Source: Litoditis marina
Lineage: Eukaryota; Nematoda; Chromadorea; Rhabditida; Rhabditidae
Direction of reading: 5' to 3'
Assembly (NCBI GenBank): GCA_964036275.1
Contig: OZ038439.1
Coordinates: 13,311,095 to 13,375,094, forward strand
DNA: 64,000 nt
A program made the position numbers and the translations under genes. Below, piece by piece: positions 11,616 through 22,953 of the stretch. Below the pieces are notes generated by a model. That model was given only the letters and a program-made list of their open reading frames with translations. It did not search any database and had not been told where the DNA came from. Each line of letters starts with the position of its first letter. Position 1 is the first letter of the stretch.

Positions 11616-14600
11616 ATGAAGACCATTTTCCTTCTTCTTGCCCTAGTGGCTGTGCTCACCGCAGAAGTCATTCGAATGGAAACTGTCTATTCTGGATCTA
11701 ACCGCGAGAGGCTCATCAAGTGGGCTCCGTTTAGTTATAAATAGAACAAATACTAAAGGAGACCGGAGAGCAACATGGTTTCTCGTAAAGCTGCTGTTTC
11801 CTACTTTTGATTGGACGCGTTGCGGCGTTGTCATGCATTGTCACGCGGACTGATCAAACTAATATACGAGTTATTTATGCTCTCTGATCTCATTACAGTT
11901 AGACGCAACTCGAAACAAAACCTCTGCTCAAGTTGTGTTCCGGTCTCCTTCATTTTTTTTATAGCAAAAATGAAGTTTTCGAGATTCGAGTTCGATATCA
12001 AGCAGTTCAAGCACGCATATCGAGATCAAACTATCAAAAGGTGTTCAGTCTCTATAAAGAAGAACGCAATTCTAGAGCCGGTACCTACCAGGAGTACCTG
12101 TCCAAAATGCATCTCGCCCGGGCTGAAATTCTGGCCACCGGAAGTCAACCATTTATCGATTATTATGATGCCTTCTATTTAGGGAATATCAGTCTCGGAA
12201 CTCCTCGTGAGTAGATTCATTATTTTATACAATCAATGATTATCCATATACAAAATATTCGAATATTTATACGTTAAAGGTTTATACGTTCAATGAATAT
12301 TCAAATAAAAGATCGAACTGAGGCAGTTCGATCTCTTATCCTTTTCTTACTATAATGTCCGATTCAAAGCTGTATTTTCAAAATTTCACTATTTGTTTGT
12401 TCACTGTCAGGGACGCAGAGGATGATTTGGAGTGAATGAATAGTGATTGCACGCACTTCTCTGACTCTCGTGCCTTTTCGGGTAACGCCGTTAGCCAAAT
12501 TCGACATTCAATGCAGCCCCCCTTTAAACTCACGTGAAGATTACTTTCATGAACAATTCAATGATTTCTGACGGTTTCAATGTCTCGATAACTCACTTTC
12601 CGAGTCAAAATGAAAAAAAGGTTGTCGAGTGCAAGTATTTTTCTATGAGTAAAGGTTTGTAAAGTAAATTTCTATTTTCCTATTGTTATATTTCTATAAT
12701 TTACTTCACTTTCCTGAAGTAAATTTGTGGTAACATCAGGCGGCGTAACAATCCCTCCCACCTCATGAGAAACTCATATGAGTTTCTCATGAAAATTTCA
12801 TGAACACTTCATGAGCATCTCGTGCACTTCTAGTGTTGCAGCATAACAATCAACAGAGTCTCATGAGAAGTTCGTGAGAAGTTCCTCATGAGGGTGTCTC
12901 ATGAGGGATTTGAGGGATTTATACAGCATCAACTTTTTCAGCTCAAACGATGACAATTGTGCTGGATACCGGTTCCTCCAACCTCTGGGTAATCGACGAG
13001 AAGTGCAAGTCAACTTCGTGCATTGGAGAACCGACCAGGTATAGGTGTCGCCCAGTGAAACGCGAAAGGATACTGTATTCATTAGTTTATTCTGTACACG
13101 GTAGTATAGTGCACACCATTCCTACTGAGACACCTACAGTAACCTTACAAACTTTTTGAAGGCTGTTGTGAAGCTGAAAATGAAGTTCATGGAAAATGCT
13201 CTCGTATATTTACTCTAACTGAGAACGAGAATGAGGTACGGAAATCTTGAACTTCTCCGATCAAAAATAAATGAGCGAAACTGCTTGGAAGTTCCGAAAT
13301 CCTACTGTAAAAGACTATATGAGTCAACTTGGAAAAGACTATATGAGTCAAACCAACGGTTTTTGTGAGTATTTTGTGTAAAAAGAGAGAATGGGGTCAG
13401 GTTAGATAGAAATACTTCAAATAGATTAATAATCAGAATTTAATGAGTTAAATAGAAGTATTTTGCACAAATCTTAATGTGAAAGAGGATACGTGGAACT
13501 GATTGGACGCATAAGAATCTCAAAACCGTCATACGATCGATGATCACATACCTCAAACCTTGTGGCGTAGCAAACCGTCCAACCTCATGAGAAGTTCATA
13601 TGAGTTTCTCATGAGATACCTCATGAGCTACTCGTCAACTCTTAATGTTGTAGCATATCAATCAATAGAATCTCATGAGAAACTCGTGCTAATATCTCGT
13701 GAGGTGATCTCATGAACTTTTGTGGAGATTGCTACGCCGCCTCGTCTGAAAACCAATATCTACCTAGTTCTTAGCTCCGCACTTTGGGACATAGATAGCA
13801 ACTAATTACTTTCATATTTGTTGTTTATTTCGAGGTATGCCGAAAGAACACGCCTTTACGACTAAAACACTTAAAAACATAAAAGTGATCGAGTCTTTCT
13901 TTTTCTCGAGAGAAAACTCTCCACACATTCATCAATTATTCGTCGCATAATATTTTTTGTAATATTTAGAACCACTTTCAGTGGGTACAAGAAACATCGT
14001 TTCGACACCACCAAGTCTTCCACGTATCAGGGAGAAAAGACCACCTTCTCAATTCACTATGGATCTGGTTCCTGCAGCGGACATCTGGCCAAGGACACCC
14101 TCACTTTCGGAGGTACCAGACCTTTACCTCAGATAGAACCGCACCGCTGTCTTTTGTTTTTCCCTGAGATTTCTAAAGTCACGTAAAACGTGTGATGGCA
14201 GAAGGCTGATGTAGTTTCAATTACTATATAGTTCACACCATTCCTACTGACACTCCTACAGTAACCTTACAAACTTTCCGAAGGCTGTTGTGAAGCTGAA
14301 AATGGAGTTCATGGAAAATGCTCTCGTATATTTACTCTACCTGAGAAGTAGAATGTGGTACGAAAATCCCCAACTTCTCCGATCAAAAGTGAGTGAGGAA
14401 AACGGCTCGAAACTTTCGAAATCCTACTGTAGGAGTCTCAGTAGGAATGGAAAATACTATACTTGCTTGGCCACATCTGAGAAATTGTTTCCAAGATCAT
14501 TCGAGTTTTTTTTCAAAACGAAATTTCAGGACTGACGGTACCGGTTCAGGAATTCGGAGTGGCCGAGGAGATTGCCACCGTTTTTGGGTACCAGAAAATA

Positions 14601-17600
14601 GACGGGACCCTTGGACTAGGATGGCCTGCACTAGCTACCGATCATGTGAGAACTCCGAAATGTTTGAAAAAGTGCAAATCATCTCCTCCGTACAGTACAG
14701 TACTCCAGCCAGCCCAGAAACAGTTATACTAAAAATCAATTGAATGGTCACGTAAAGTTAGCATTCTAATGAGGCATCGTGCCCTTTTTCATAGCACGTT
14801 TCTAAGTTCTGCTTTGTTTAACATGTTTCACGTGACTGTGCAGTTGACTAGCAGTAAAATGATACATTTTGTTCTTTTAGTACATGATAGGTACCTTTTC
14901 TTCTTGTATGCATCGCAAACATTTAAATTCTATTCTCTATCTGTTCTGAAACCGTCCAATTTCAAATACGACTAACGGACTTCTCTGTGTTGTCATTGGC
15001 ACTTCGCTGTTGAATAGAAACATATTTTTACACTTTTCAATGGCTGTATGTTTTATCATTTAGGGGTGAAGTTATATTTCACGTATATAAGTGACTCACT
15101 GTGGGCTTTGTGTTATCTGTCTGATCTTCCGAAAACTTTCGAGAGATTCCAGGTGGTTCCCCCCATGCAAAACTTATTGAGCCAACTCGACGCTCCAGTC
15201 TTCACAGTGTGGATGGATAGGAAAGTATGTATATTTGTATATTCACATTTCTCAAGTGATAACGGTAGAATATCATTTCCATCAACAACTGAAAATTCAT
15301 TTATTCACTCCATGTTGTTACAATATGATGTTCATTCAGATTACCTCATTTTAATCAATGGCTCATGTTCACTCATTCAATCGATAACACATGTTCACCT
15401 TTCAATTATTATTTTGTTCCTACCAATTCAATCAATCCACTTATTCAATCGATAACAATTTTACCAGTCCAATCAATAACACATTCCGACCATATCAATA
15501 ACACATTCAGACCAATTCAATCAATAAATCAGTGCCACCAATTCAATCAAATCAATCAATTACTTCTTTTAACCTATTCAATCAGTTCAATCAATAACCT
15601 GTATCTGACCATTCAATCAATAACCTAATTTCAGATAGCTGGCTCTGACGGCGGAAACGGGGGTTTGATTACCTACGGCGCTCTGGACACGACCAATTGT
15701 GATGCCACCTACAGCTACGTTCCTCTGTCTGCCGAGACCTACTGGCAGTTCCCCATTCAAGGATTCTCAATTGGACAATACGGCGACGACCACAAGGACC
15801 AGGTCAGAGTTTCGCATTTCTAAATTATGATATTTCCCACGTTTGACATTTACGGCGTCCCTCAAGTACATCATTGGATACCTCGTGAGCAATATCTCAC
15901 GAACTTCCTATAAAAATCTATCGATTGCTACACTACAAAATCAGGAGTTCACGAGTAGCTCATGCGGTGTTAATGAGTTTCTTATGAGAAAATCAATCGA
16001 ACTTCTCATGAGATTGGATGAATTGCTACGCCACCTGTGTTTTCACCATTGTCACGAGGAGCTCAAAAACCTTCAAAAAAAAGCGCCACTGAACTTTTCT
16101 TACCAGCGCACTATTACTGTGCTTTACCTTTCCGCGGGAAGATTATTTAGCTTCCCGGTGATTGGTGAATAGAGCCACCTGGAATACGTGTTCCATTCAG
16201 TTCTGTGAGTGGGTGACGATTAAGCTCAAACGCGTTGAGCTACAACCTATAACTCGAGTTAAAACATCAACAGAGAGATCAAAGTGTCACATTGGATAGT
16301 TTATGAGAATAAACTGTATGTGTTGAAGTTTGGTGAGAAACGACTCAGACAGTTCTGAATAGGAGACATCCGCTCGAAGCGTTTAAAGGAGACCGGAGAG
16401 AAACATGGTTTCTCGTAAAGCTGCTGTATCCTACTTTTGATTGGACGCGTTACGTATCGCGCGGCATTGTCATGTGATTGTCACGTGGTCTGATCAAACT
16501 AATTCACAAGTTATTTGTGCCCTCTGATCTCAATACAGTTAAAAGCAGCCCGAAGCAGAACCTCTGCTCAAGTTGTGTTCCGGTCTCCTTCAAGCTCAAT
16601 CGTCACCCACTCGTTCTGTTTCAGGTCATCTCGGACACTGGTACATCGTGGATCGGCTGTCCCTACTCTGTTTTGACTCAGGTCAGTTCCGAGATTCCAT
16701 CTGACCACGTATTCCGCTTGTGCAGTATTATAGTTAAAAGTTCTGTATAATAAAGTATAATACAGTATACAGTATTATACAATATACGTATTCTGTATTA
16801 TGTATTTCACAGTATAATAGTTCTGCAGTATTATAATTGTTTACTTATTGGCGATCCATTTTAATTGCTTCACTCATTTCTTCGTTATCTGTCCTTTCTC
16901 ACCGTTTTTCGAGATAGAAAAGGGAAAAAAGAAATAAGAATATTCTTTTTATCTCCCATTATAAATTTTCCATTCCTTCATTCGTTCGTTTGCAGATCCA
17001 AATTGAAACAGGTGCCACCTACGACTTCCAAAACGAGATCTACACCGTCCCTTGTTCCGAGATGAAGACCCTCCCCGACCTCGTCTTCACCATCAACGGC
17101 AACAAGTACAACGTACCCTCCGTCGAGTACGTACTCGACACCGGACTGGGGAACGGAAAGGTACAATACTAATAGTATTAACAACAATGATAACAAATTT
17201 GTATTTACACTTGAATGGTCACGTAAAGTTAGCATTGTAATGAGGAATCGTGCACTTTGTCATTGCACGTTTCTGAGTTCTGCTGTGTTTAACAAGTTTC
17301 GCGTGACTGTGCAATTTACTAACAGTATACATTAACGTTATTTTTCAAAAATACTAAGTTCATATACTTACATAATCATACAATGCACAATTATCGTCTC
17401 TCGGGATAATTTTGAAGCGAAATATTGTTTATATCAGTCTTAGATCTTCTATAGAGGGTAAGTTGTGAGTGAGCTTCATTTTGAGCTGATGAGGTGTGTG
17501 ACCCCTAAATTAACAACCGTTTACGGTGCATATAGTGCTTTCTCACTGTATTTATACTTTCATCCTATTTGTTTATGGTGAAACTTGCTTAAATATGGCT

Positions 17601-17855
17601 TGCTCAAACTACTACAAATATTTGACCGTTTCAATTTCAACATTACCTTTTCTATAAATGGGTTGAATTGACCATCTTCTAGGTTATGATATGAAGCTTA
17701 TTGAGTTTCAGTGCAGTATTACCTTCTTCGAAATGAATGGCGGCGGTTTCGGGCCTAAATGGATTCTGGGTGACACCTTCATTCGGCAGTACTGCAATGC
17801 CTACGACATCGGAAACAAGCAGATCGGATTCTCGAAGGCCAAACACAGCTTCTAG
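11616..17855 (+). CDS. asp: ASP-1-like aspartic protease, second tandem copy
   Basis: Ten exons: 11616-11719, 12076-12206, 12942-13038, 13982-14112, 14530-14645, 15153-15224, 15635-15802, 16625-16681, 16996-17160, 17712-17855; 394 aa, exactly the length of its neighbour. A signal peptide is followed by DTGSSNLWV and DTGTSW active-site motifs and flap YGSGS, so it should be active. Every intron of the first copy is conserved in place and phase. One additional phase-0 intron (15803-16624) splits the exon encoding the second active-site aspartate. Introns are inflated by mobile elements of at least four families. A TTTTCAG at 11607-11613 precedes GTATG, as in the first gene, and fits a trans-splice acceptor. 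A role in gut proteolysis is inferred from the family. Confidence 0.92.
11755..11950. mobile_element. MITE-like element, AAGGAGACCGGA ends (copy 1)
   Basis: Begins AAAGGAGACCGGAGAG and ends TCCGGTCTCCTT, a 12 bp terminal inverted repeat. The 196 bp sequence in intron 1 of the second protease is closely matched by 16385-16590 in a later intron of the same gene. Confidence 0.7.
12738..12925. mobile_element. MITE-like element, GGCGTAGCAA family (copy 2)
   Basis: Begins GGCGGCGTAACAATCCCTCC with CTCATGAG-rich interior; the right end has decayed to GAGGGATTTGAGGGATTT. It stops just before the 3' splice site of intron 2 of the second protease, so element DNA contributes the sequence next to the acceptor. 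Confidence 0.6.
13105..13320. mobile_element. MITE-like element, ACTGAGACTCCTACAGTA family
   Basis: Starts with GCACACCATTCCTACTGAGA and continues with a body shared with 14228-14462 (TTACAAACTTTTTGAAGGC, GAAAATGCTCTCGTATATTT). The right end is partly degraded after GAAATCCTACTGTA. Lies in intron 3 of the second protease. Confidence 0.6.
13562..13742. mobile_element. MITE-like element, GGCGTAGCAA family (copy 3)
   Basis: GTGGCGTAGCAAACCGTCC at the left, ATTGCTACGCCGCC at the right, and the usual CTCATGAG palindromes inside. Located in intron 3 of the second protease. Confidence 0.65.
14228..14462. mobile_element. MITE-like element, ACTGAGACTCCTACAGTA family
   Basis: TATAGTTCACACCATTCC at the left and GGAATGGAAAATACTATA at the right form the outer inverted repeat. 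Nearly the same sequence recurs at 48913-49136. Lies in intron 4 of the second protease. Confidence 0.7.
14743..14855. repeat. Dispersed repeat, GTCACGTAAAGTTAGCATT family (copy 1)
   Basis: A roughly 110 bp block with GTCACGTAAAGTTAGCATTC at the left and TTTCACGTGACTGTGCA at the right, giving loosely inverted CACGTAA/ACGTGA ends. Similar blocks are at 17212-17325, 35017-35117 and 49527-49637, all in introns of genes in this window. Confidence 0.6.
15365..15625. repeat. ATTCAATCAATAAC minisatellite
   Basis: Irregular tandem repeats built on ATTCAATCAATAAC fill most of intron 6 of the second protease. They create an open frame rich in N, Q, S and I that is not coding. Confidence 0.7.
15853..16036. 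mobile_element. MITE-like element, GGCGTAGCAA family (copy 4)
   Basis: A degenerate left end (GGCGTCCCTCAAG) and a clear right end (GAATTGCTACGCCACC). Located inside the intron that is present only in the second protease. Confidence 0.5.
16207..16612. mobile_element. TIR-bounded insertion at the 3' end of the extra intron
   Basis: GAGTGGGTGACGATTAAGCT at 16207-16226 is matched by its inverse at 16593-16612 with 19 of 20 bases the same. The second AAGGAGACCGGA element (16385-16590) is nested directly against the right repeat. The right repeat is followed after only 8 bases by the TTTCAG acceptor of the protease-specific intron, so the insertion helps form the splice site. Confidence 0.6.
17212..17325. 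repeat. Dispersed repeat, GTCACGTAAAGTTAGCATT family (copy 2)
   Basis: GTCACGTAAAGTTAGCATTG at the left and CGCGTGACTGTGCAATTTAC at the right; a close match to 14743-14855. In the last intron of the second protease. Confidence 0.6.
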
Positions 17856-18252
17856 ACCAAACTACAATGAAAGTAGCTTTAATTGTAGTGACTGATGTAG
17901 AAATTTTTTATGTCTGTGTCACCGAGTACGTAACTAAGTTATACCAACCAAAAGTCTTCATGATGAACCATCATTTTGCTCCAAGATATCTAACAAAATA
18001 TACAACAAATGATTTATTCTGTACACTGCGCAGCGGTGTATGGAAAACATTACATAATAAAAGTTGAAAAACACATTTATACACAAGTGAACGAACGAAG
18101 ATAAAACCATAATACATGCGCTCTACTACACAGCTTCTTAAATGTGTTTTTGCTGGAAGTGTGGTTTTAGTGTAGTCTGGAATTTGTATAGGTGGTCCAG
18201 TTGAGAGTAATAAGTATTATTAAACGTAAAAAGTGCTGTACAATATGTGTGG

Positions 18253-18744
18253 TCAATGATCGATAGACGATGTTTTGCGTGGCAGCGTCATCGAATTTGT
18301 CTCCGCGTCAGTGATCTCATCTGTTGACTGTATTGCCGAACATTGCAGACAATCCTGCAAAACTTTTATTGGTTCTGCACATTTTTTCGAACCTGGTGAC
18401 TCGAATATGTCTATTTTCATGTTTTGTACGAATTATATTCAATAGCCACCTTGACATGCGTTTTGTTCACGTGGCCTACATACCACCGAAATAACAAGTA
18501 TAGATAGAGAAAGAGAAAGAGGGAAAGATAGAGACAAATAAAAAAAGAGAGAGGGAAAGCGAAAAGGGAGGGAAAAACGAAGAATTCCAAAAAATCCAAC
18601 CTCCATACTCGTCACTGAAATGTTGGTAGTGAGACGCGGGACATTTTCCGCGTGACGACACTGAGAGCACTTTCTCAGTTGAGGAGACTGGACCATTTGG
18701 AAAAAGCCTCCGATAAGGTTGGAAAATGAGGAGTTCGTGTTCAT
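18253..18744 (-). CDS. Small cysteine-rich protein, three-copy local family (copy A)
   Basis: Exon 1 is 18744-18601 and exon 2 is 18354-18253, joined by a phase-0 intron; 81 aa. Residues about 10-30 read NLIGGFFQMVQSPQLRKC, followed by CSQC in exon 1 and DCLQC at the start of exon 2, so there are two CxxC pairs about 25 residues apart. The C-terminal tail is polar and diverged. No signal peptide or membrane segment is obvious. Two paralogues with the same exon split lie at 22183-22709 and 25220-26927 on the same strand. The family is not one I can name. The two CxxC pairs could bind a metal, and proximity to MSP genes suggests a sperm role, but both are inference. Independent conservation of the three copies supports coding status. 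Confidence 0.72.
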
Positions 18745-19954
18745 TCTGGAAACGTTACGTATAAAAAACGTAAAATACCGGATAAAATATGTCGCACTCG
18801 ATGTGTTTTGAGTTGATCCCGGCTCGTCCCGGTCAAAAGTCGTAAGTTATGAAGTACGGCGATATTCGGCCCAACCCTACAAACCTTCAAAGAAAACGTA
18901 CATTTTTCATTCAAATTTGACGTGAAGAGAAGAGAATCAAAACTTTGCAGTGAACCAGGTTTTTCTCTCTACGTCTTCGTTTAAAAAAACTATAGTCAGA
19001 GTTTTTATCAGGAAAAGATGACAGAAATTTAAACACGGACATAATTACTTTATTACCATTCTATCTAAATAAATTTGTGGAACTGATTGAAAACGTAGAA
19101 TACGCTCTCCTCAACTAGCAAGCGTTTAAGTATGTACGTGAAGCGCCGCCCCAACATAATTAGATCAGGAATGAACTGGATGAACTGCTTCCCCCACAGA
19201 ACTCGCGGTACAATGTCATGAGGTATTCACGTGATCTAACTGAAGGCAAGGAGAGGTTCACGTGACTTCTCACGAGAATTTCACGTGATCTTGCTACTGG
19301 CAACTTCAATTTGTTGAGAAGTTACGTGACCTTTCTCAGAAGGGTTCACGTGTTATCGGAAGGGACAGAATCTTGGTTGTAGTTTGGTTGGGATACACAT
19401 ACTCCAAACTTGGACGGAAAACAGCTACATGCATGTTTTGCTTGGAAAAGTCGAACCCCATAGTTATCATAGGATTTTCACCATTCTCATGCTCATCATC
19501 GGAATGAAGAATATCTCATGAGAAGTTTCAGCTTCTCTTTATATTCAAACATTCGAACTTAACCTCTATAACCCTATAACCAATCATGTGTACGCACTGT
19601 TGTGGTGAGGTTCGGAGTTTTTCTCATTGTGACTGAATTAAGCCAACAAGTGTATAGTTCAAATCTGTAGAAGCTGAAAATCCCGCTCAAACCAGTGGTT
19701 CAGCCTCATTCGGTTGAAGTGCCTGATTCGCAAACACGCTTCTCCAAACTAAGCGAGGGCGTGTAACCCCTAGCCTAGTGATTCCTACTAGCTCATGAAG
19801 AGTTTATCTTTAGTTTTCTCGTGAGAAGTTATTTAACCTCTCATGAGATTCTTGAAACCTTCAATATTATAGCATTGCAAACATAACAATCTTATCAGAA
19901 ACTATTTTTCCATGAAGTGCTCTCATAACGTTCACGAGGGATTGCTATTCTCTG

Positions 19955-20215
19955 TTTCACAAATCGATGTCCTTCTACAGTCCCCCGTCAAATATCCAGG
20001 AGACATTATCTTATGTATAATTTGTTCTTATGACATATTATACATCTTATGTATAATATGTTTTTACACTTCCAGACTATGTGGTAGTAAACGTGCAGAA
20101 GACACCACCAAAACTAGGGAACGATCCAAAAACGATAATATACCAAACTTTGACTTGGGATTTTGAACAAATTACTGTAGAGTGAGGGGTTATACGTAAG
20201 GGGAACAAACTATAC
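19955..20215. repeat. Direct repeat, first copy
   Basis: Shares with 20520-20760, in order, CAATCGATGT.CTTCTACAG, CGTCAAATAT.CAG, a GTAGTA..GTGCAG.AGAC block and a GGAACAAACTATA-like end. Diverged, non-coding. Confidence 0.5.
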
Positions 20216-20519
20216 AGTTAGTGAACTACCTGCAAACTTGGAGTGGTTTCATGAAAATCGGTATAGCTTCATGGAATCTATGAAGTAACCTCATGAACAT
20301 GATCTAGCCGAGTTACATGAGTTTCATTAGATTCATAAGCTGAATGTTGTGACCTAAAATTAATTGAGCCAAAACAAGATGTTTTGAAAACGAATCTGAC
20401 ATATCCAATCTGAGTTTTATAGCATCTCAAGTGTTAAGCCTTCTCAGGGCTACGGTGTATGTTGCTGTTTGTAGTTTGATCGTGTTGGTTTCCGGTCCGA
20501 ATTCGAAAATGGTCAGGTC

Positions 20520-20760
20520 ATATATACTTTTTCACCAATCGATGTACTTCTACAGTAATCCGTCAAATATTCAGCAGGCTTTTTATGATAAACAATTCTT
20601 TATTTTGGTTTTAAACTTTGAAAGTTTGTAGTAGCAAAGGTGCAGGAGACTCCCCTAAAATTTGGAGAAAATCGAATAATGTCCACATATCAAACTTCGA
20701 CCAGGAAATTTGATCATATCACTATAAAGGGTTATTATTGGGTGGAATAAGCTATAGACG
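20520..20760. repeat. Direct repeat, second copy
   Basis: Second copy of the 19955-20215 block, in the same orientation about 560 bp downstream. Its left flank (GTTTCCGGTCCGAATTCG) recurs again near 21015, pointing to a larger decayed tandem duplication. Confidence 0.5.
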
Positions 20761-22182
20761 TAGATGAAACACACACGCTGGCTTCACCACAAAACACTTC
20801 TTGTCTTGACGTCGATTTGAACCTAGAATCACAGTTTACCGTTGGACGGTTATTTACCTTTTTTCGTACGAATATGGTGTAAGTCTTCGTGCCTTGTAAT
20901 AATGTTCTCAGAAGGGGTTGTTTATGTTATAGTTCCTATGATAATTGAATAATTAAACCTATGAGAAATAAACTACTTATTATTATTATTAACTGATGAG
21001 TTTGATTTTGTTGCTTTCCGGTCCAAATTCGGGAATTGAGGCGTGGGTCGAAATTGAACTACATCACATGGCCCTCAATATTTTGATGATAAGCATGGTG
21101 AAAATTTATTCAGGATGCAACACAAAGAACAACTGCAACGCGTATGATCACACATCATCAATTAGAGAAGCAAACCGATTGAACCGAAAAGAGGCTACAG
21201 ACTACTCTACAGACTACTCTAAAGGTCGCTGTAGCGTACGCAACTGAAAAAAAATGCAGCTCTTTACGTTATGACGTGATGATGATTGGCTTATATTGTA
21301 ACTTGAGTTGTTGTCGACATGATTTCGACACGTTCAGGCATTGGTAACACAGCAAAAATTGGAGACGAACACAGACTATATCTAGTTTCCGTTTTTCTGG
21401 GAAATTCAGGTTTGAGAAAGGTCTTCATTGCGTTTCCCTGGAATCCACCTGAAAAGCTTTCTGACACTGCAATAGCCAACGTTTCAGTATGATCGATATC
21501 GTTCCTAACAAAATGGTTACAGTACACGTAAACCTTCCCATTAACTAATTTCCAGTGCAAACTTTAGTTTACTTGAAAATATTAGAGAAATATTTGTAAT
21601 GGGGAATCAAAATCAGATTCAGTCATTGTTAACCTTTTCGATCACGCTCACGTAATCAAAACGGGCCAAACGTTTAGTAATCACGCCGAAGTAGTGTCAG
21701 TGGAATGGAACTGTTGAGTTCGTCAATGTCTGTATGAATGCTCACAATTTTTACATTGTTACCGGTTTTGAAAAAGTTGAAAAGGGTTAGGTTTTTTGGA
21801 GCATGCCTATACGGAACCCGTTACTCAATCACGCTAGAATCGTAGTTTGTTTATCCCATTGCTTTTCGCTCGAAATTTAAGAACTAAGGTGTGTATAGAG
21901 ATTAAACTTCCACGAGGATTTGCTTAGTTCCAATAGTGCTAGCTAGCAGAGGGGAATTCCGAAGAAGGAAATAGAGTGATACGTCCGAGTCATGAATCAC
22001 TTACCGTGTTTCACAAACTTCATCCTATACTCTGGTTTCCATTCATGATAGTATTCGAAGATTAATCGATATTTGAGTTACCACATATTTGTTGTATGGT
22101 GACAATCACAATTTCAATTTTGCAACTCCGGAACAAATACATTTTAACAACCACAAGATTTTGTTCGTATATTCATTGCAAA

Positions 22183-22709
22183 TCAATTCGTGGAATCGCG
22201 GTTTTTGGGTTCTTCTGCTGTTTTCTCCTCTTCTTTTGTCTGTATCTTAGCACACTCCGGGCATTCCTGAAAAACAAATTGAATTTCTGTCTCGATAAAT
22301 TTCCAACAAAACATATTCGAAAATAATCCCTCAGTAAAATGTATCGGGCCGTGAAACGAGCAGACAAAGTGGATATTCGTACAAGTGTCATTGAGAAGTG
22401 CACGTTATATGACTTCATTGATCTTCACAACAGTTCACCTACTAGACCTGCATCTCACTACGACGATTTAAACTTGTGTACAGTACATTTTGAATTTTTT
22501 TGTTTCTGCTTTAAATTTGATAATACGATTACAATATAACATTTCGTTCCATCTACAGCACTCACATCGATCTCAGTGATTGAAATCTCGGTTGCGTATC
22601 TATGAACATTTTCCGCGGCACGACACTTGGAACACTTTCTTAGTTGGGGAGAATGGACCATTTGGAAGAGATCTTCAATCATATCCGGTAGAGAAGACAC
22701 CGTTCTCAT
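22183..22709 (-). CDS. Small cysteine-rich protein, three-copy local family (copy B)
   Basis: Exon 1 is 22709-22566 and exon 2 is 22266-22183, phase-0 intron, 75 aa. Exon 1 contains LFQMVHSPQLRKCSKCRAAE and then RYATEIS; exon 2 begins ECPECAK and continues into a lysine- and glutamate-rich tail (KEEEKTAEEPK). Compared with copy C most of exon 1 is alignable by eye, while the tail varies in length and sequence. Splice sites are canonical (GAT|GTGAG, TTTTTCAG|GAA). Two CxxC pairs are kept. Function unknown. Confidence 0.75.
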
Positions 22710-22780
22710 TCTGAACAAAAACAATTCTATTTGAGTGGTACCAAGGGGTGTCCACGCCTTCCTTGCTCTCGACCGCACCT

Positions 22781-22953
22781 GAGAACGTATGCTAGAAGAT
22801 CCCGGCACCTTCATCCCACCCTGCGTCTCTCGCTCTGCCTCACTATTTCGCTATCCTCACATCCCGGCGGGATGTAAGAGCAGAGAAATAGCGTATGTTT
22901 GAGGAGACGCAGGATGGGATGAAGGTGCCGGGATCTTCTAGCATACGTATTCT
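22781..22953. mobile_element. Palindromic MITE, TACGTATGCTAGAAG ends (copy 2)
   Basis: A hairpin of about 173 bp whose arms share GAAGATCCCGGCACCTTCAT and the inverse, with CATCCCGGCGGGATG at the tip. It lies 70 bp upstream of copy B of the small-protein genes. Confidence 0.75.

Larger units (their letters stand above)
18745..22182. other. Intergenic, repeats only
   Basis: No gene recognised. It contains a CACGTG-rich stretch at 19225-19350, a degenerate CTCATGAG element near 19780-19935, a roughly 250 bp direct repeat (19955-20215 and 20520-20760), and a doubled ACAGACTACTCT motif near 21200. A minus-strand open frame at 21291-21557 looks mildly protein-like but has no ATG, partner exon or paralogue in the window. 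Confidence 0.5.

Noticed and set aside
21291..21557. Minus-strand 89-codon frame with a protein-like composition
   Set aside because: No ATG, no convincing splice partners and no paralogue in the window; left as intergenic.
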